Shown here one piece after another: positions 1 to 10,551 of a stretch of DNA of 64,000 bases (position 1 is the stretch's first letter; every line of letters starts with the position of its first letter). The stretch spans positions 61,022,616 to 61,086,615 of the forward strand of contig CM046853.1 in the NCBI GenBank assembly GCA_025617745.1, in the 5' to 3' direction. A program made the translations under genes and the position numbers. The notes under the pieces are model-generated. The model was not told the origin of the DNA and did not search any database. It saw nothing but the letters and a program-made list of their open reading frames with translations. This stretch comes from Heliocidaris erythrogramma (Eukaryota > Echinodermata > Echinoidea > Camarodonta > Echinometridae).

Positions 1-530
1 TATTATCTGGTAACAAAATCATTATTCTATAAACAATATCTCCTTTTTTTTTACTTGCTCACTAGCGCGTAAGATTTAGAAACGGAATAGTTTGGGACAG
101 GGAACGCCCTTCATTAGGGCGAGTGAAGTGCCCAGATATTCCATATTCGGCAGCAGGGTTAAGTAATATTATTCATGGCTCATTATTACATGTTCTATAT
201 TTGTCTTTTGATGGCGAAATTGCATTTCCATTACAATAAAAAAGGGTTTAATGTTTTTTTCTAACTCGCTTCGCTCGCTTGCAAATTGTAGAAACGGGGA
301 GTATGATATTCTGCCAAGAGGCATCAGCTCCCCCTTTCAAAAACATTATGTGGCCATTTCCTGCTTGTAAAGATCTACTTGGAACTTTGGTGTGTCTCAT
401 TTTCCAAAGCGGTATATACATTATATGAATAACTTCAAGCCAATTTCGTTGTATCAAATTTAATCCGGAATCCGATCATTCACTTTCTTCAATACATCAG
501 TATGTATTTTAATCACCGAAGTAATATCAT
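1..530. other. Non-coding repeat-like DNA, no gene seen
   Basis: No exon-like signal is visible. A CTCGCTTCGCTCGCTT motif near 264-282 and a related GCTCGCTCTCTACGCTCGCTC motif near 562-584 recur in altered form in the tandem repeats at 9.0-9.4 kb, so this is probably part of a dispersed repeat family. A short hairpin (CGCCCT/AGGGCG) lies near 104-122. Confidence 0.5.
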
Positions 531-587
531 TTTATGAGAAATAAAACATGTATTCCTGAGGCGCTCGCTCTCTACGCTCGCTCACAA

Positions 588-720
588 ATATTGGTTATTA
601 TAATAGGAACAATGATAATAATGATAATAATATTAATAATAATAACAATAATGATGATAATAATAATAATAATCATAATAATAATAATGATAATATTGAT
701 AGGAATTACGATAATATAAT
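588..720. repeat. AT-rich (ATA/ATG)n microsatellite
   Basis: Irregular runs of ATA, AAT and ATG triplets. The apparent hydrophobic reading frames here are a product of the low-complexity sequence. Confidence 0.85.
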
Positions 721-867
721 GGCTATTTCTCTGGATTTTATTATAATTGTTATCATCATTGTTATGATTATTGAGTACGAAATGAATATCTTTACACTTG
801 GCCGTCTTTCCCCTCCTCCCTATCCGAAATACGGATTGACGCCGTATTCTCTGAATTTACAACCTTT

Positions 868-1345
868 TTTCATTTTCGGAAATACGAACCCTTTTTCATT
901 TTCGGAAATACGAACCCTTTTTCATTTTCGGAAATACGAACCCTATTTCATTTTCGGAAATACGAACCCTTTTTCATTTTCGGAAATACGAACCCTTTTT
1001 CATTTTCGGAAATACGAACCCTATTTCATTTTCGGAAATACGAACCCTTTTTCATTTTCGGAAATACGAACCCTTTTTCATTTTCGGAAATACGAACCCT
1101 ATTTCATTTTCGGAAATACGAACCCTTTTTCATTTTCGGAAATACGAACCTCATTTCATTTTCGGAAATACGAACCTTCGGAATTATGAACCCTATTTCA
1201 TTTTCGGAAAAAAGAACCTTCGGAAAAACGAACCTTCGGAAAAACGAACCTTCGGAGTAACGAACCTTCGGAATAACGAACCTTCGGAATTATGAACCTT
1301 CGGAAAAACGAACCTTCGGAAATACGAACCTTCGGAAATACGACA
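868..1345. repeat. Tandem repeat, 26-bp units in a 78-bp higher-order period, then 16-bp units
   Basis: The unit CATTTTCGGAAATACGAACC plus a six-base spacer repeats about every 26 bp. Every third spacer reads TATTT instead of TTTTT, giving a 78-bp higher-order period. From about 1200 the spacer is lost and a 16-bp core related to TTCGGAAATACGAACC repeats, with TTCGGAATTATGAACC variants. Because 78 is a multiple of 3 and the unit has no stop, long spurious frames run through it. Confidence 0.9.
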
Positions 1346-1361
1346 TGTAACCGAAATTTCA

Positions 1362-2255
1362 AGGCCTGACCTAAATGCACAGAGTAAATGTAAGAATGAA
1401 AGGATATTGGAAAAGATAATTGTTCAAAACAATTTACATTTGAACTATTTTTAACAAATTTTTGCACCAAAGAACCTTTGGATATATCACATTTAACACA
1501 TATATGGAAAAGAAGTATCAAGATGCAAATATTAAAAGCATGGATGCTAAACATAAAGACTTCATTCGAATCTTTCGAAAAGTAGCTTGGTAAACGTGTT
1601 CTTGCCTGTTCGTTTAAGTCTTTGAAAATTATCATGAAAGACGAGTAGATGCAACTTCTAGTAGGCAAAATAAAATCTTAATGACGATGACATGTGACTC
1701 CCAATCAGCACATTAATTATGCATAATTTGAGATGCCGTTAGTATGAATATTTTGGTAGTTTTTCTTTTCCTTCTTTTTGTACTCACTGTTCATTTTCAC
1801 GCTCAATTTAGGCCTGACCTAAATGCACAGAGTAAATGTAAGAATGAAAGTATATTGGAAAAGATAATTGTTCAAAACAATTTACTTTTGAACTATTTTT
1901 AACAAATTTTTGCACCAAAGAACCTTTGGATATATCACATTTAACACATATATGGAAAAGAAGTATCAAGATGCAAATATTAAAAGCATGGATGCTAAAC
2001 ATAAAGACTTCATTCGAATCTTTCGAAAAGTAGCTTGGTAAACGTGTTCTTGCCTGTTCGTTTAAGTCTTTGAAAATTATCATGAAAGACAAGTAGATGC
2101 AACTTCTAGTAGGCAAAATAAAATCTTAATGACGATGACATGTGACTCCCAATCAGCACATTAATTATGCATAATTTGAGATGCCGTTAGTATGAATATT
2201 TTGGTAGTTTTTCTTTTCCTTCTTTTTGTACTCACTGTTCATTTTCACGCTCAAT
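1362..2255. repeat. Two-copy direct duplication, 446 bp each, offset 448 bp
   Basis: Copy 1 is 1362-1807 and copy 2 is 1810-2255. Both start AGGCCTGACCTAAATGCAC and end CATTTTCACGCTCAAT, and differ at only a handful of positions, so the duplication is young. The matching minus-strand frames in each copy lack recognisable domains. Copy 2 ends exactly where LINE-derived sequence begins. Confidence 0.9.
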
Positions 2256-2273
2256 GTCTCACTGAACTTGGAA

Positions 2274-2956
2274 TTACCGAGCATGAACCTCTGCCGCAAC
2301 TATACGGGTAGCACTCGAATGCTTCGTAACATCGGCGTATAGTTGCAGGTCGCCATCTTGTTGAAGGGTGTGGCTGCGCCGGTCGGTATCTACACTATGT
2401 ATTGCTTGTGGGGTAGCTGCACGCTGCTTATCGTAAAATGAAGCCAAATTACCGCTGTTGTCACGCCATTTCCCGGCCGAGAAGTAATGTCGCTTCCCCG
2501 CTTTGAATGATTCCTGTACATCCTTTTGCCATTTTTTCTTTTCTGCTCTATCTATAGCTGTCAAATCGTCGATGACGTAAAAAGGGTATCTCTCCAACTT
2601 TTTCCGCTGTTGCGAAAGCACAAATCGCTTATCCTGATACGACAACATCTTGATGAGTAGATGGCGTGGTTTATCTCCAACTTTTCGGCCGTCGCGATGA
2701 GCTCTCTCTATTTGAGGGGACTGCATACCAAAATACTTGTCGAGGAAAGCTGTGGCTACTTCCATCCCTTCCTCCTGATGAGACGTGGACAATCCCATTA
2801 TCCCACCACTCTGAAATTGTTCCTACGAGAAAATCGTTCAAGCTTGTTCTCTGCTAGCACCGACTTCTCAAGGGCTTGGGTGTTTTGTTGGGTAGCAATC
2901 TCTAATTCCTGAACTTTCTTCTCTAGCGGAGACATCCGTTTCTCTAACAAAGACAT
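2274..2956 (-). pseudogene. L1-type ORF1p-like fragment of a non-LTR element
   Basis: Read from an ATG at 2956 on the minus strand, the product starts with a coiled-coil-like LEKRMSPLEKKVQELEI stretch, then RFSRRNNFRVVG, which fits the conserved N(N)IRI(V/I)G start of the ORF1p RNA-binding domain. After one frame change near 2798 it continues with IERAHRDG, KPRHLLIKM and YPFYVIDDL, matching the RRM and C-terminal domain of L1-type ORF1 (Transposase_22 family). In full elements this protein is an RNA-binding chaperone of the retrotransposon RNP. It lies head-to-head with the endonuclease/RT segment that begins at 2957. Family is clear; the element clade is less so. Confidence 0.75.
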
Positions 2957-5770
2957 TTACCTCATGGGTGATTTTAATATAGATCTCTCTCTGCCTTACA
3001 CTGCCCTTGGGCAACATTTTACTAATTTATTATTATCATTTTCTTTCAAACCTCTTATTGACAAACCTACGAGGATTACAAATACAACACATACAATAAT
3101 TGACATTTTCTCAAACGTACTGAGTACAGATGGTAATGGAATAATATATTACGATATCTCAGACCATCTACCAATTTTCACGATATGTTCAGATAATAAA
3201 CGCTTACATCAACATTCAAATAAAGAACACATTACTCGACGAAAAGAAACCAAACGCAACATAGAGTCCCTAAAAACAGATTTGAGTACAGAAAGTTGGC
3301 AAGATGTTTTTCATGAGACAAAGGCTAATAATTCATATGAAATATTTATAAACAAACTTCTTAATTATTATGATAAAAATGTGCCTCTGACAAGAATAAC
3401 TTCCAGCAAAAAGAAGAATAAACAACCGTGGATCACTCAAGGAATAATAAAATCAATATTTACTCGTAATAGATTATATAAAATATCACTTAAATCACCT
3501 ACTTTGGCACATCAAAACAAATATAAAAAATACCGTAATAAGCTAACTTCTATTATCCGTTTAGCACGAAAATAATATTTTTCTGACAAAATTGAAAGCA
3601 ATAAAGACAATAACAAAACACTGTGGCATACAATTAATGAAATGTTAGGTAAAAAAAGAGAAAATGTACAAAATGTTGAATTATTAGAGAATGGAAATTA
3701 CGTTAAAGACAATGGTCTCATTGCTGATGCATTTAATACATATTTTACCAATGTTGGCCCAAAATTGGCCTCAAAGATTGATACTAATGATAATGATTTT
3801 TCACAATATCTAAATAATCATACCGAGCACTCATTATTTTTTAATCCGACGAATGTTCATGAAATTTTAGAAATTGTTCGATCTCTAAGTCCTTCTAAAT
3901 CTAGTGGCCATGATGGAATAAGTGTACATCTATTAAAACAAATTATTCATTTCCTGGCTTCCCCGCTGGCACATATTTTCAATCTCTTTCCCAGGGAATT
4001 TTTCCTGATTCACTAAAACTTGCCAAAATAATTCCAGTATTTAAAAAAGATGACCCATGCCTTATTGCAAATTATCGCCCAATCTCGTTGTTACCAAGCT
4101 TTTCTAAAATACTTGAAAAAATTGTTTACAAACGTTTATACTCTTTTTTGGATATGAATAAACTATTAATTCCCAACCAATATGGCTTCAGAAAAAATCA
4201 TTCGACTGACCACGCAATTTTACAACTTTACGACAAAATAACTGATTCATTTTCAAAAAAGGAGCACACTGTTGGGGTTTTCATGGATTTATCGAAGGCA
4301 TTCGATACAATGGATCATGCTATATTATTATGTAAATTGAAGACATATGGCATCAGAGGGATCGTACTTTCCTGGTTTAAGGACTACTTAGATAATAGAC
4401 GTCAATATGTTAATTTCAAATCCAAATCATCTAATATATGTACTGTGAAATGTGGAGTACCACAGGGCTCAATCTTAGGGCCCTTACTGTTTTTAATATA
4501 TATGAATGATATTTTCAATGCATCACCTTTACTAACATACGTTTTATTTGCAGATGATACTAACATATTTTATTCACACCAAAATTTAAACATGCTTGTT
4601 ACAACTCTGAATCTAGAACTAAAGAAATTATCATTGTGGTTTAAATCCAATAAACTCTCCCTCAATATAAACAAAACAAACTTCACGTACTTTAAACACA
4701 TTAATTCTACACATGTATTTCGAAATAATATTTTCATTGATGACATGCCCGTTACTGAAAAACATGAAACAAAATTTCTAGGTATATTGATCGACTCAAA
4801 TGTAACTTGGAATAGTCACGTTCGTAACATTAGCATGTTGGTAGCAAGAGGCATAGGTATTTTATATAAATTGAAATATTATCTTTCTCAAAGATCACTA
4901 TTAATGCTCTACAACTCATTTATTTTGTCACATATATCGTACTGTAATATAGTATGGGGAAATAGTAACAAAATGAATATAGACACTATGTTGCGTCTTC
5001 AAAAGAAAGCACTCCGTATCTGTTCTCATTCTCATTATTTAGCCCACACCGATCCTATATTTCATAAGTTTAAAACATTGAAAATTAACGATATTCACAC
5101 CTACCAAACTGCTATATTTATGTATAAATTTTCCACCAACACTACACCAATATCCTTTCATAATATTTTTATCTACAATAGAGATGTCCATTCCTACCCG
5201 GCACGACATTCATCAGATCTTCATTTAACAAATCCAAAGTTAATAATAGCTCAAAAAACGATAAGATATCACGGTCCAGATGTTTGGAACAATTTACCTC
5301 ATGATATTAAACACGCCGTATCTCTTTTTTCTTTTAAAGCTTCGTTAAAGAAGTATTTGCTATCCACTTATTTGTAAACTTCTCACTTGCACACTTTTCA
5401 CTTCAATCCCTTTCCTTCCCCCTTTCCCCTTCTTTTTGTAGTAAGAATTTTTTTTTTCAGTTAGTGACATCGCTTTTATGATATAGACATTTTATATTAA
5501 TTATGCTTTCCATGTAACCCTTTCCACTGGCTGCTATTCATTCAAGCATTTTGCTTAAGATAGCTGGCCCCTGCATTTCTGCCATTTCTACTTGTTCATT
5601 TCGATTTATAATCATGTCTTTATTCTGTTGTCATTGTTATTTAACTGTCACATTTGTAATTTGAACAATTATGTTGTATATTTATTACTATAATTGTTTG
5701 TAAATTTGTTATTTGATTTGACAATAAATGCAGAAAATCCTGCTTTGCAGGTTATTATAAAAAAAAAAAC
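2957..5770 (+). mobile_element. CR1/L2-superfamily LINE, 5'-truncated, endonuclease tail plus reverse transcriptase
   Basis: Translation begins inside the APE-type endonuclease (YLMGDFNIDL, then KPTRIT and YDISDHLPIF, the catalytic SDH motif). It continues through the linker into a reverse transcriptase with NYRPISLLPSFSKILEK, MDLSKAFDTMDHAIL, CGVPQGSILGPLLF and the catalytic FADD (in VLFADDT), and ends at a stop at 5375-5377. About 390 bp of 3' UTR follow, with AATAAA at 5723 and an A-run at 5760-5770. The frame is broken by one stop at 3573 and one frameshift near 3990-4016, otherwise intact, so the copy is fairly young but dead. The N-terminal half of the endonuclease is missing; the sequence jumps to inverted ORF1-like DNA at 2956. 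Confidence 0.9.
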
Positions 5771-5772
5771 TT

Positions 5773-5960
5773 ATGGGGGCCATGAGGTCCCCCCCCCCCC
5801 CCCTCCCGTCTGCAAAAACTCTGAAACTCTTTTTAGGGTTAACCCTGTACCTTTCTGCACCCCACCCACCGGCACCCCCTCCCCCACAAACATACACACA
5901 CGCACACGCCCCACACACAACATTGTGGATTATGTTCTGCACACAATTCCATGGTAGTCT
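5773..5960. repeat. Poly-C and CA-rich low-complexity tract
   Basis: A C-run at 5791-5804 and CACACA/CCCCACC stretches. The proline-rich reading frames here follow from composition. Confidence 0.75.
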
Positions 5961-5961
5961 G

Positions 5962-6215
5962 GAGCGGGTCCGCTCGCTATTCATAAGGATCGCTATTCAT
6001 TTAACACGCGTTATGAATAGCGGTCCTTATGAATAGTTATGAATAGTGGTCCTTATGAACCGAGGTCATGAATATCGAAGTGATTTGTCTATGGTTTGCT
6101 CGCTATTCATACAAAACCGCTATTCAATTAGTCACGCGTTATGGATAGCGGTCCTTACGAATAAGTGGTCCTTATGAATAGCGGTCCTTATGACTACTTG
6201 ACTAGCGAGGTTACC
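5962..6215. repeat. Palindromic repeat block built on GCTATTCAT / ATGAATAGC
   Basis: Repeats of CGCTATTCAT and ATGAATAGCGGTCCTTATG arranged as inverted pairs around ACGCGT centres. The same interior, in the opposite orientation, lies inside the TA-flanked MITE at 36813-37114, including ATTTGTCTATGGTTTGCTCG and the GAGGTTACCCCGT end. No terminal CAGTGGAACC repeats are seen here, so this is an end-less or decayed copy. Confidence 0.75.
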
Positions 6216-6929
6216 CCGTCTGGAGCATGTCAAAAGGATGCGGTGCAGTACAGGAAGATGGTACCTTTCTTTGCCATCCTGTTGCAGGATGCGTTATTGT
6301 CCGAAGCATGTGGAAAGTATGTACTGTAATACATGTTGATATCTTTCACATGTGCAGCTTAAATTTAATAAATGTTAAAGCATCACCTTTTGCAATGAAT
6401 TTGTTTCCTGTTTAAAATTCTCATTCATCCTACAAAACGTTTTTTCTGGCGTCTTGTAAATTTAAAATGAATTAGAAAATTTGAAGAAGAAAACATTAAA
6501 ATGTCTTCTTGTTACCACATTCAATCTTTCCAACACTCTTTAGGAAAAAAAAATGGGTGCTGATTTTTGTGCAGGAAATCCACCATCAGCAATGGTGGTG
6601 GTGGTTGATTGGGGGAGTGGCGTGTCAAGCATTGGGTGAAGCTGGTGCAGATCCTCCTTGAAGGCCCAGGGGGGGGGGGGGGGATCAGTACAACTTGCCA
6701 TGCTTGTACAAGAAGGAAGCTGTCCAGATACATTTAACCCCTGTCTTGGGAAGATCCCACCCCTCACCTTTATCAATTTCTGGATATGCCTTGTGGGTGC
6801 ACATGGATAGGTAGAAGGTTGAGGATTAAATAATTGTTCAAATCAATTATTAATATTTTCAAAAAGTAGCCAGTACTCACTCAAGCAAATATTGTAAATA
6901 CTTATAGCGTCATCCAATTAAACAAACCC
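6216..6929. other. No gene seen; poly-G tract
   Basis: Contains a 15-G run near 6668-6683 and otherwise ordinary AT-rich sequence. No exon with supporting splice signals was found. Confidence 0.5.
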
Positions 6930-7514
6930 TCACCCATAATTATATAAGCAAAAATCATACGATATTGTAAAGTTATCATTTTGGAGGATATTTTCAAAGT
7001 GACCACTACATGTGTAAGCCGTTACCATAGTAACAAATACATTTATTGCATTTCTACAAAAATACAGAACTATATTTGTTTTCAGCATGAAATAATGGTA
7101 AACATCTAATATGTTTGCCGCCTGTTTCATTATATTCAAAACTTTAGTTTGGAATAGAGCTAACTTTGATATATATTTTTTTAAATTGTTGCCATGGAAA
7201 CAGAATGTTAATGAAGATGACATCTTCCAACTAAAATTAATAAAGAAAGACCTGTAACTAACCAATATAAAATATATAGCAACCAGATTAACAAACACCG
7301 TCAGCGATTTGGCTCGTTGGCTGAGAATGTGACCACTATAGCTGTAACTAAAAAGTGGTATAGCTAATACAAAAAGTGGTGTTGTCTTTCTACTAGAATT
7401 TCTGTTTACTTGATTCAAATCTAGATCCAGAAGATTTGTGTCCCCAATAGTATGGGTGATACCAAAATTCTCGAATTGAACATGATGGCAAGACCTGCTA
7501 CTTGATTCATTCAA
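6930..7514 (-). other. Unrecognised 194-codon open frame, probably repeat-derived
   Basis: An open frame with hydrophobic stretches but no recognisable motif. On the plus strand the same DNA carries GTTACCATAGTAAC (7021-7034) and TTGCCATGGAAAC (about 7190), spaced about 170 bp. That matches the spacing and core of the X-box satellite at 16.5-17.4 kb, so I think the frame is a chance product of a diverged satellite. A real gene is not excluded by length alone. Confidence 0.25.
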
Positions 7515-8095
7515 AATTCTAGTTATATATTTACGTATTCATATACAGGATAAAAGCATGCTCAGCATAAAACTGTTTTGTATCATGGTCCTGATGTCAC
7601 AGGAATAAACAATAAGGTATAGCATAAATTGGTAACAATTTTTATAAGAAAAATACAAGTAATGTAGGCCCATAATAAAAAAAATAACTTAAGAAGTAAA
7701 AGCAACAATAATAAGCGGCTATGAATATTTCAAAACTAACCAACTGAGTATAGTATGTAATGCTAAGCCTAATGTGGAATTGTTGATAACATCCATGTAC
7801 TAATGAGACTACAGGATTAAAAAGAAAACATGACCCGTATTAAATAAATGCCCTATAGTTCCTGTAACTTTGTGGATTGCCATCTAAAATAAGAACCGTA
7901 AAAAGTCAGAGTACTTTTGAAATTTATTCTTGAAAGTCACACAAAGATCATATACATACATATATCGATGATATTCATTAAGGTTAGCTGACACCTAAAT
8001 TCGGTATAATCACACATTTAGTGTTGATGTAGAGTGTAGCGACTTAAAATCACGAGTTGGCAACTAATCAATATTGATCACAGACCAGGGCGGCA
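7515..8095. other. AT-rich DNA, nothing identified
   Basis: No exon, RNA gene or repeat boundary could be supported. Confidence 0.5.
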
Positions 8096-8099
8096 AAGC

Positions 8100-8990
8100 G
8101 TCTCGTGATGGGGGGGGGGGGTGTAAATTAGACAGCAGCAGTAAAGGAACTTTTTGGGGAAAGGGGGCATGCACAAGGGGCGTTAACAGAAAAGACACTT
8201 TTTAGGGAAAAGGGAAAGGCATAAATGGAAACGTTAAAGCGAATACATAAGTTTTAGACAATATACCCTACATTTTGAAGCCATCTAAGGAAAGATTCAG
8301 ATAATCCTATTTGTTTCTCGCTTTACATCACAGTGTGCAGTTGAGTGTGAGGGTCTGTGATGGTCTGTATATTCATTTAATTTCCAAGCGAGCATAATAT
8401 AGCGGCTGTGACATCCAGTGGTGGATCCGGGGGGAGGCTTTTGGCGGAGCTTTATAAAATTATTCCTGATAGACATTGAGGACTTCGGCCCCCTATTCTG
8501 GTGGCAGAGGCTTTTCTTATTTCTTTCTGTTTTCGCTTATCACTCTTTCACATCGAGACTTCGCCCCCCCCCCCCTTGAAAATCCTGGATCTGCTAGTGA
8601 CAACAGATTCTTATGAAGAAACAGTCATCCTAGTAGGGTTCAAAGTACAATGTCATCATGAAAGACTGGATAGACCCAGGGGCGTCGCTAGGCATTTCTG
8701 AGTTGGGGGGGGGGGGTGTCGAGACCACTAATTTATCGACGAACCTGAGTCTGTGTGCCATCGATTACCGATACACCTTTGTTTGTGAACGACGACATCA
8801 TTATTATTTGGGGGGGGCAGGTGCAGAAGCAAGTAATAGAAATATTTGTTCTCAACCAGTGTCAACAGTGTCATTTAACAAATCTAATTCGAATATATGA
8901 TTTTCTTGCAGATTTCTAGTTAAAGCACCACCATTTGTTTATTTCATTTATTTCACAATTAATCGCGGGCAAGCCCATTTTTAATTTTCG
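8100..8990. repeat. Poly-G-punctuated repeat fragments including a small TIR element (8419-8598)
   Basis: G-runs near 8110, 8707 and 8810 mark fragments of several repeats. One short element is bounded by CAGTGGTGGATCC near 8419 and GGATCTGCTAGTG ending near 8598, inverted ends resembling those at 30859-31016. A further fragment begins AGGGGCGTCGCTAGGCATTT near 8680. Confidence 0.5.
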
Positions 8991-8994
8991 ATTT

Positions 8995-9432
8995 TAATAA
9001 TAATCATATTTAAGGGAATGTGAATTTTTGACTGGGCGAGCGAGCGTAGAGAGCGAGCGGAAAAAATAGTAATACTTTTCGTTGAAAAAAATTGGTAGCA
9101 TAAATGGAATCTCCTTGGCAAGTGGTGGGGCAGGCACAATCGTATTTAAGGGAATGTTAATATTGTTAAGGCGAGCGAGCGTAGCGAGCAATCAAATTGT
9201 TTTACCCTTCTCTTTTGACAATAATGTATAGAATAATTGGGATGTTCCTGCTACGAAGCGGGGGGGGGCCGGGGGGGGGGGCAAAATCGTATTTAAGCTA
9301 GGAATGTAAATTTTATGTAAACTTCTTTTTTATGATAATTGGTAGCATAAACGGGATCTTCTTCCTACGAAGCGGGGCGGGCACAATCGTATTCAGTAAG
9401 GGAGTGTTAATTTTATTTAGGCGAGCAAGCGA
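8995..9432. repeat. Degenerate tandem repeat, unit about 125 bp
   Basis: Three to four units share AATCGTATTTAAGGGAATGT, a GGCGAGCGAGCGTAGCGAGC block, ATTGGTAGCATAAA(T/C)GG and a (G)GGGC(A/G)GGCACAATCGTATT join. The GCGAGCGAGCG block links them to the motifs in the first 600 bp of the window. Confidence 0.7.
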
Positions 9433-9439
9433 TTTTTTA

Positions 9440-9600
9440 AAAAATAATTACTGGAAATATTACCCCCCAAAATGACGATTACCCCGATACCCCCCCCCCC
9501 CCCCTGGACAACTACCCTTGGTCAATTGCCCCAGAATTCAGGGATAGTTGTCCGGGGGTAATTTTCCAGGGGGTAGTCGTCCTAGAATCGGTCATTGGAA
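9440..9600. repeat. Inverted-repeat block with GGACAACTACCC and its complement
   Basis: Short inverted copies of GACAACTACCC/GGGTAGTCGTC and GATTACCCC/GGGGTAATTTTCC surround a C-run (9491-9504). The layout resembles the GGACAACTCGACC foldback element at 56.7-57.1 kb but the motif differs. Confidence 0.45.
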
Positions 9601-9879
9601 AAAATCCTTTACCTTCTGCCTAAGAATGAATCCTACCAAGTTTGGGTTAAAATCCAGCCATGCATTTATGGAAAGAGTTGAAAAGATTGAAAAGATTAGC
9701 ACGACGGACGACAAAGATGGTGAGCGACCGCAATAGCCCAATTGAACATTTCGGCTCAATGGAGCTATAAGGCCAACAGTCAGAGGTGAAAGGGGCATTT
9801 CTTGCATATCATAAGTGATACTCACCAGCTATGAGTATGAGAATGGAAAAGGGAGACTGGTGTATTTATTATTTTAAAC

Positions 9880-10420
9880 AACGGGGCAATTATTACAGAA
9901 AGGGAAAACGGACACCTATTAGATTTTCATAGGGGCATTTTGATCAGGGGAAGGAGCTCTTATTAAACAACGAGGGCACTTATTAAAAGGATAAGGGGCA
10001 CGTTTCCTAAAAATGTGACACTTTTGGGGGGTCAAAAGGGCACTTAATGGAAAGAAAACGCCATGTATAAGAATGAAAGGGGCAATATTATTGAGGATAA
10101 ATAGGGCACTCAACAGATGAAAAGGAGCACCTATTAGAGGGAAAGGATCACTTTATTGAAAAAAATTGAAATAGGGGTACTTGTCTAAAACAGGTAGTTC
10201 TCAGAATTAACAGGGGGAATAATAGATAAAGGGGTACATATCAGCTTATGAGAATGACAAAAATGATTTTGCCAAGGAAGAAAAGCACTTATCGAAGGAA
10301 AAGGGGCACGTATCAGATTTGAATAGGGGGTTTTATTAAAAAGGAACGTATATACATGTATTACCAAAAGGGACATTTTCAGAGGTGAAAAAGGAACATT
10401 AATTAGATAAATTTATATAG
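9880..10420. repeat. Degenerate minisatellite on GGGGCACTTATTA
   Basis: About twenty irregularly spaced copies of a motif close to A(G)GGGCACNTATTARA, mostly 25-40 bp apart. Similar motifs resume at about 11985-12135, to the right of the element at 10552-11965, so that element probably interrupted the array. Confidence 0.6.
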
Positions 10421-10551
10421 TGTAACTACTTTATTAGCTATTGTACTGTGATGTGATGTAATGTAACAGAACTGTCAACAATTCTACTGAATAAACACAC
10501 ATTATAAAGAAACTATTGGGAGGGGAAGGGGTACTTGCAAGAGTAAATGTA

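Noticed and set aside
719-1189. 156-codon frame with a 26-residue repeated peptide
   Set aside because: It is the direct translation of a 78-bp higher-order tandem DNA repeat; other frames and the opposite strand are equally open.
6930-7514. 194-codon minus-strand frame as a gene
   Set aside because: No domain, start context or splice support, and the DNA resembles diverged units of the X-box satellite.
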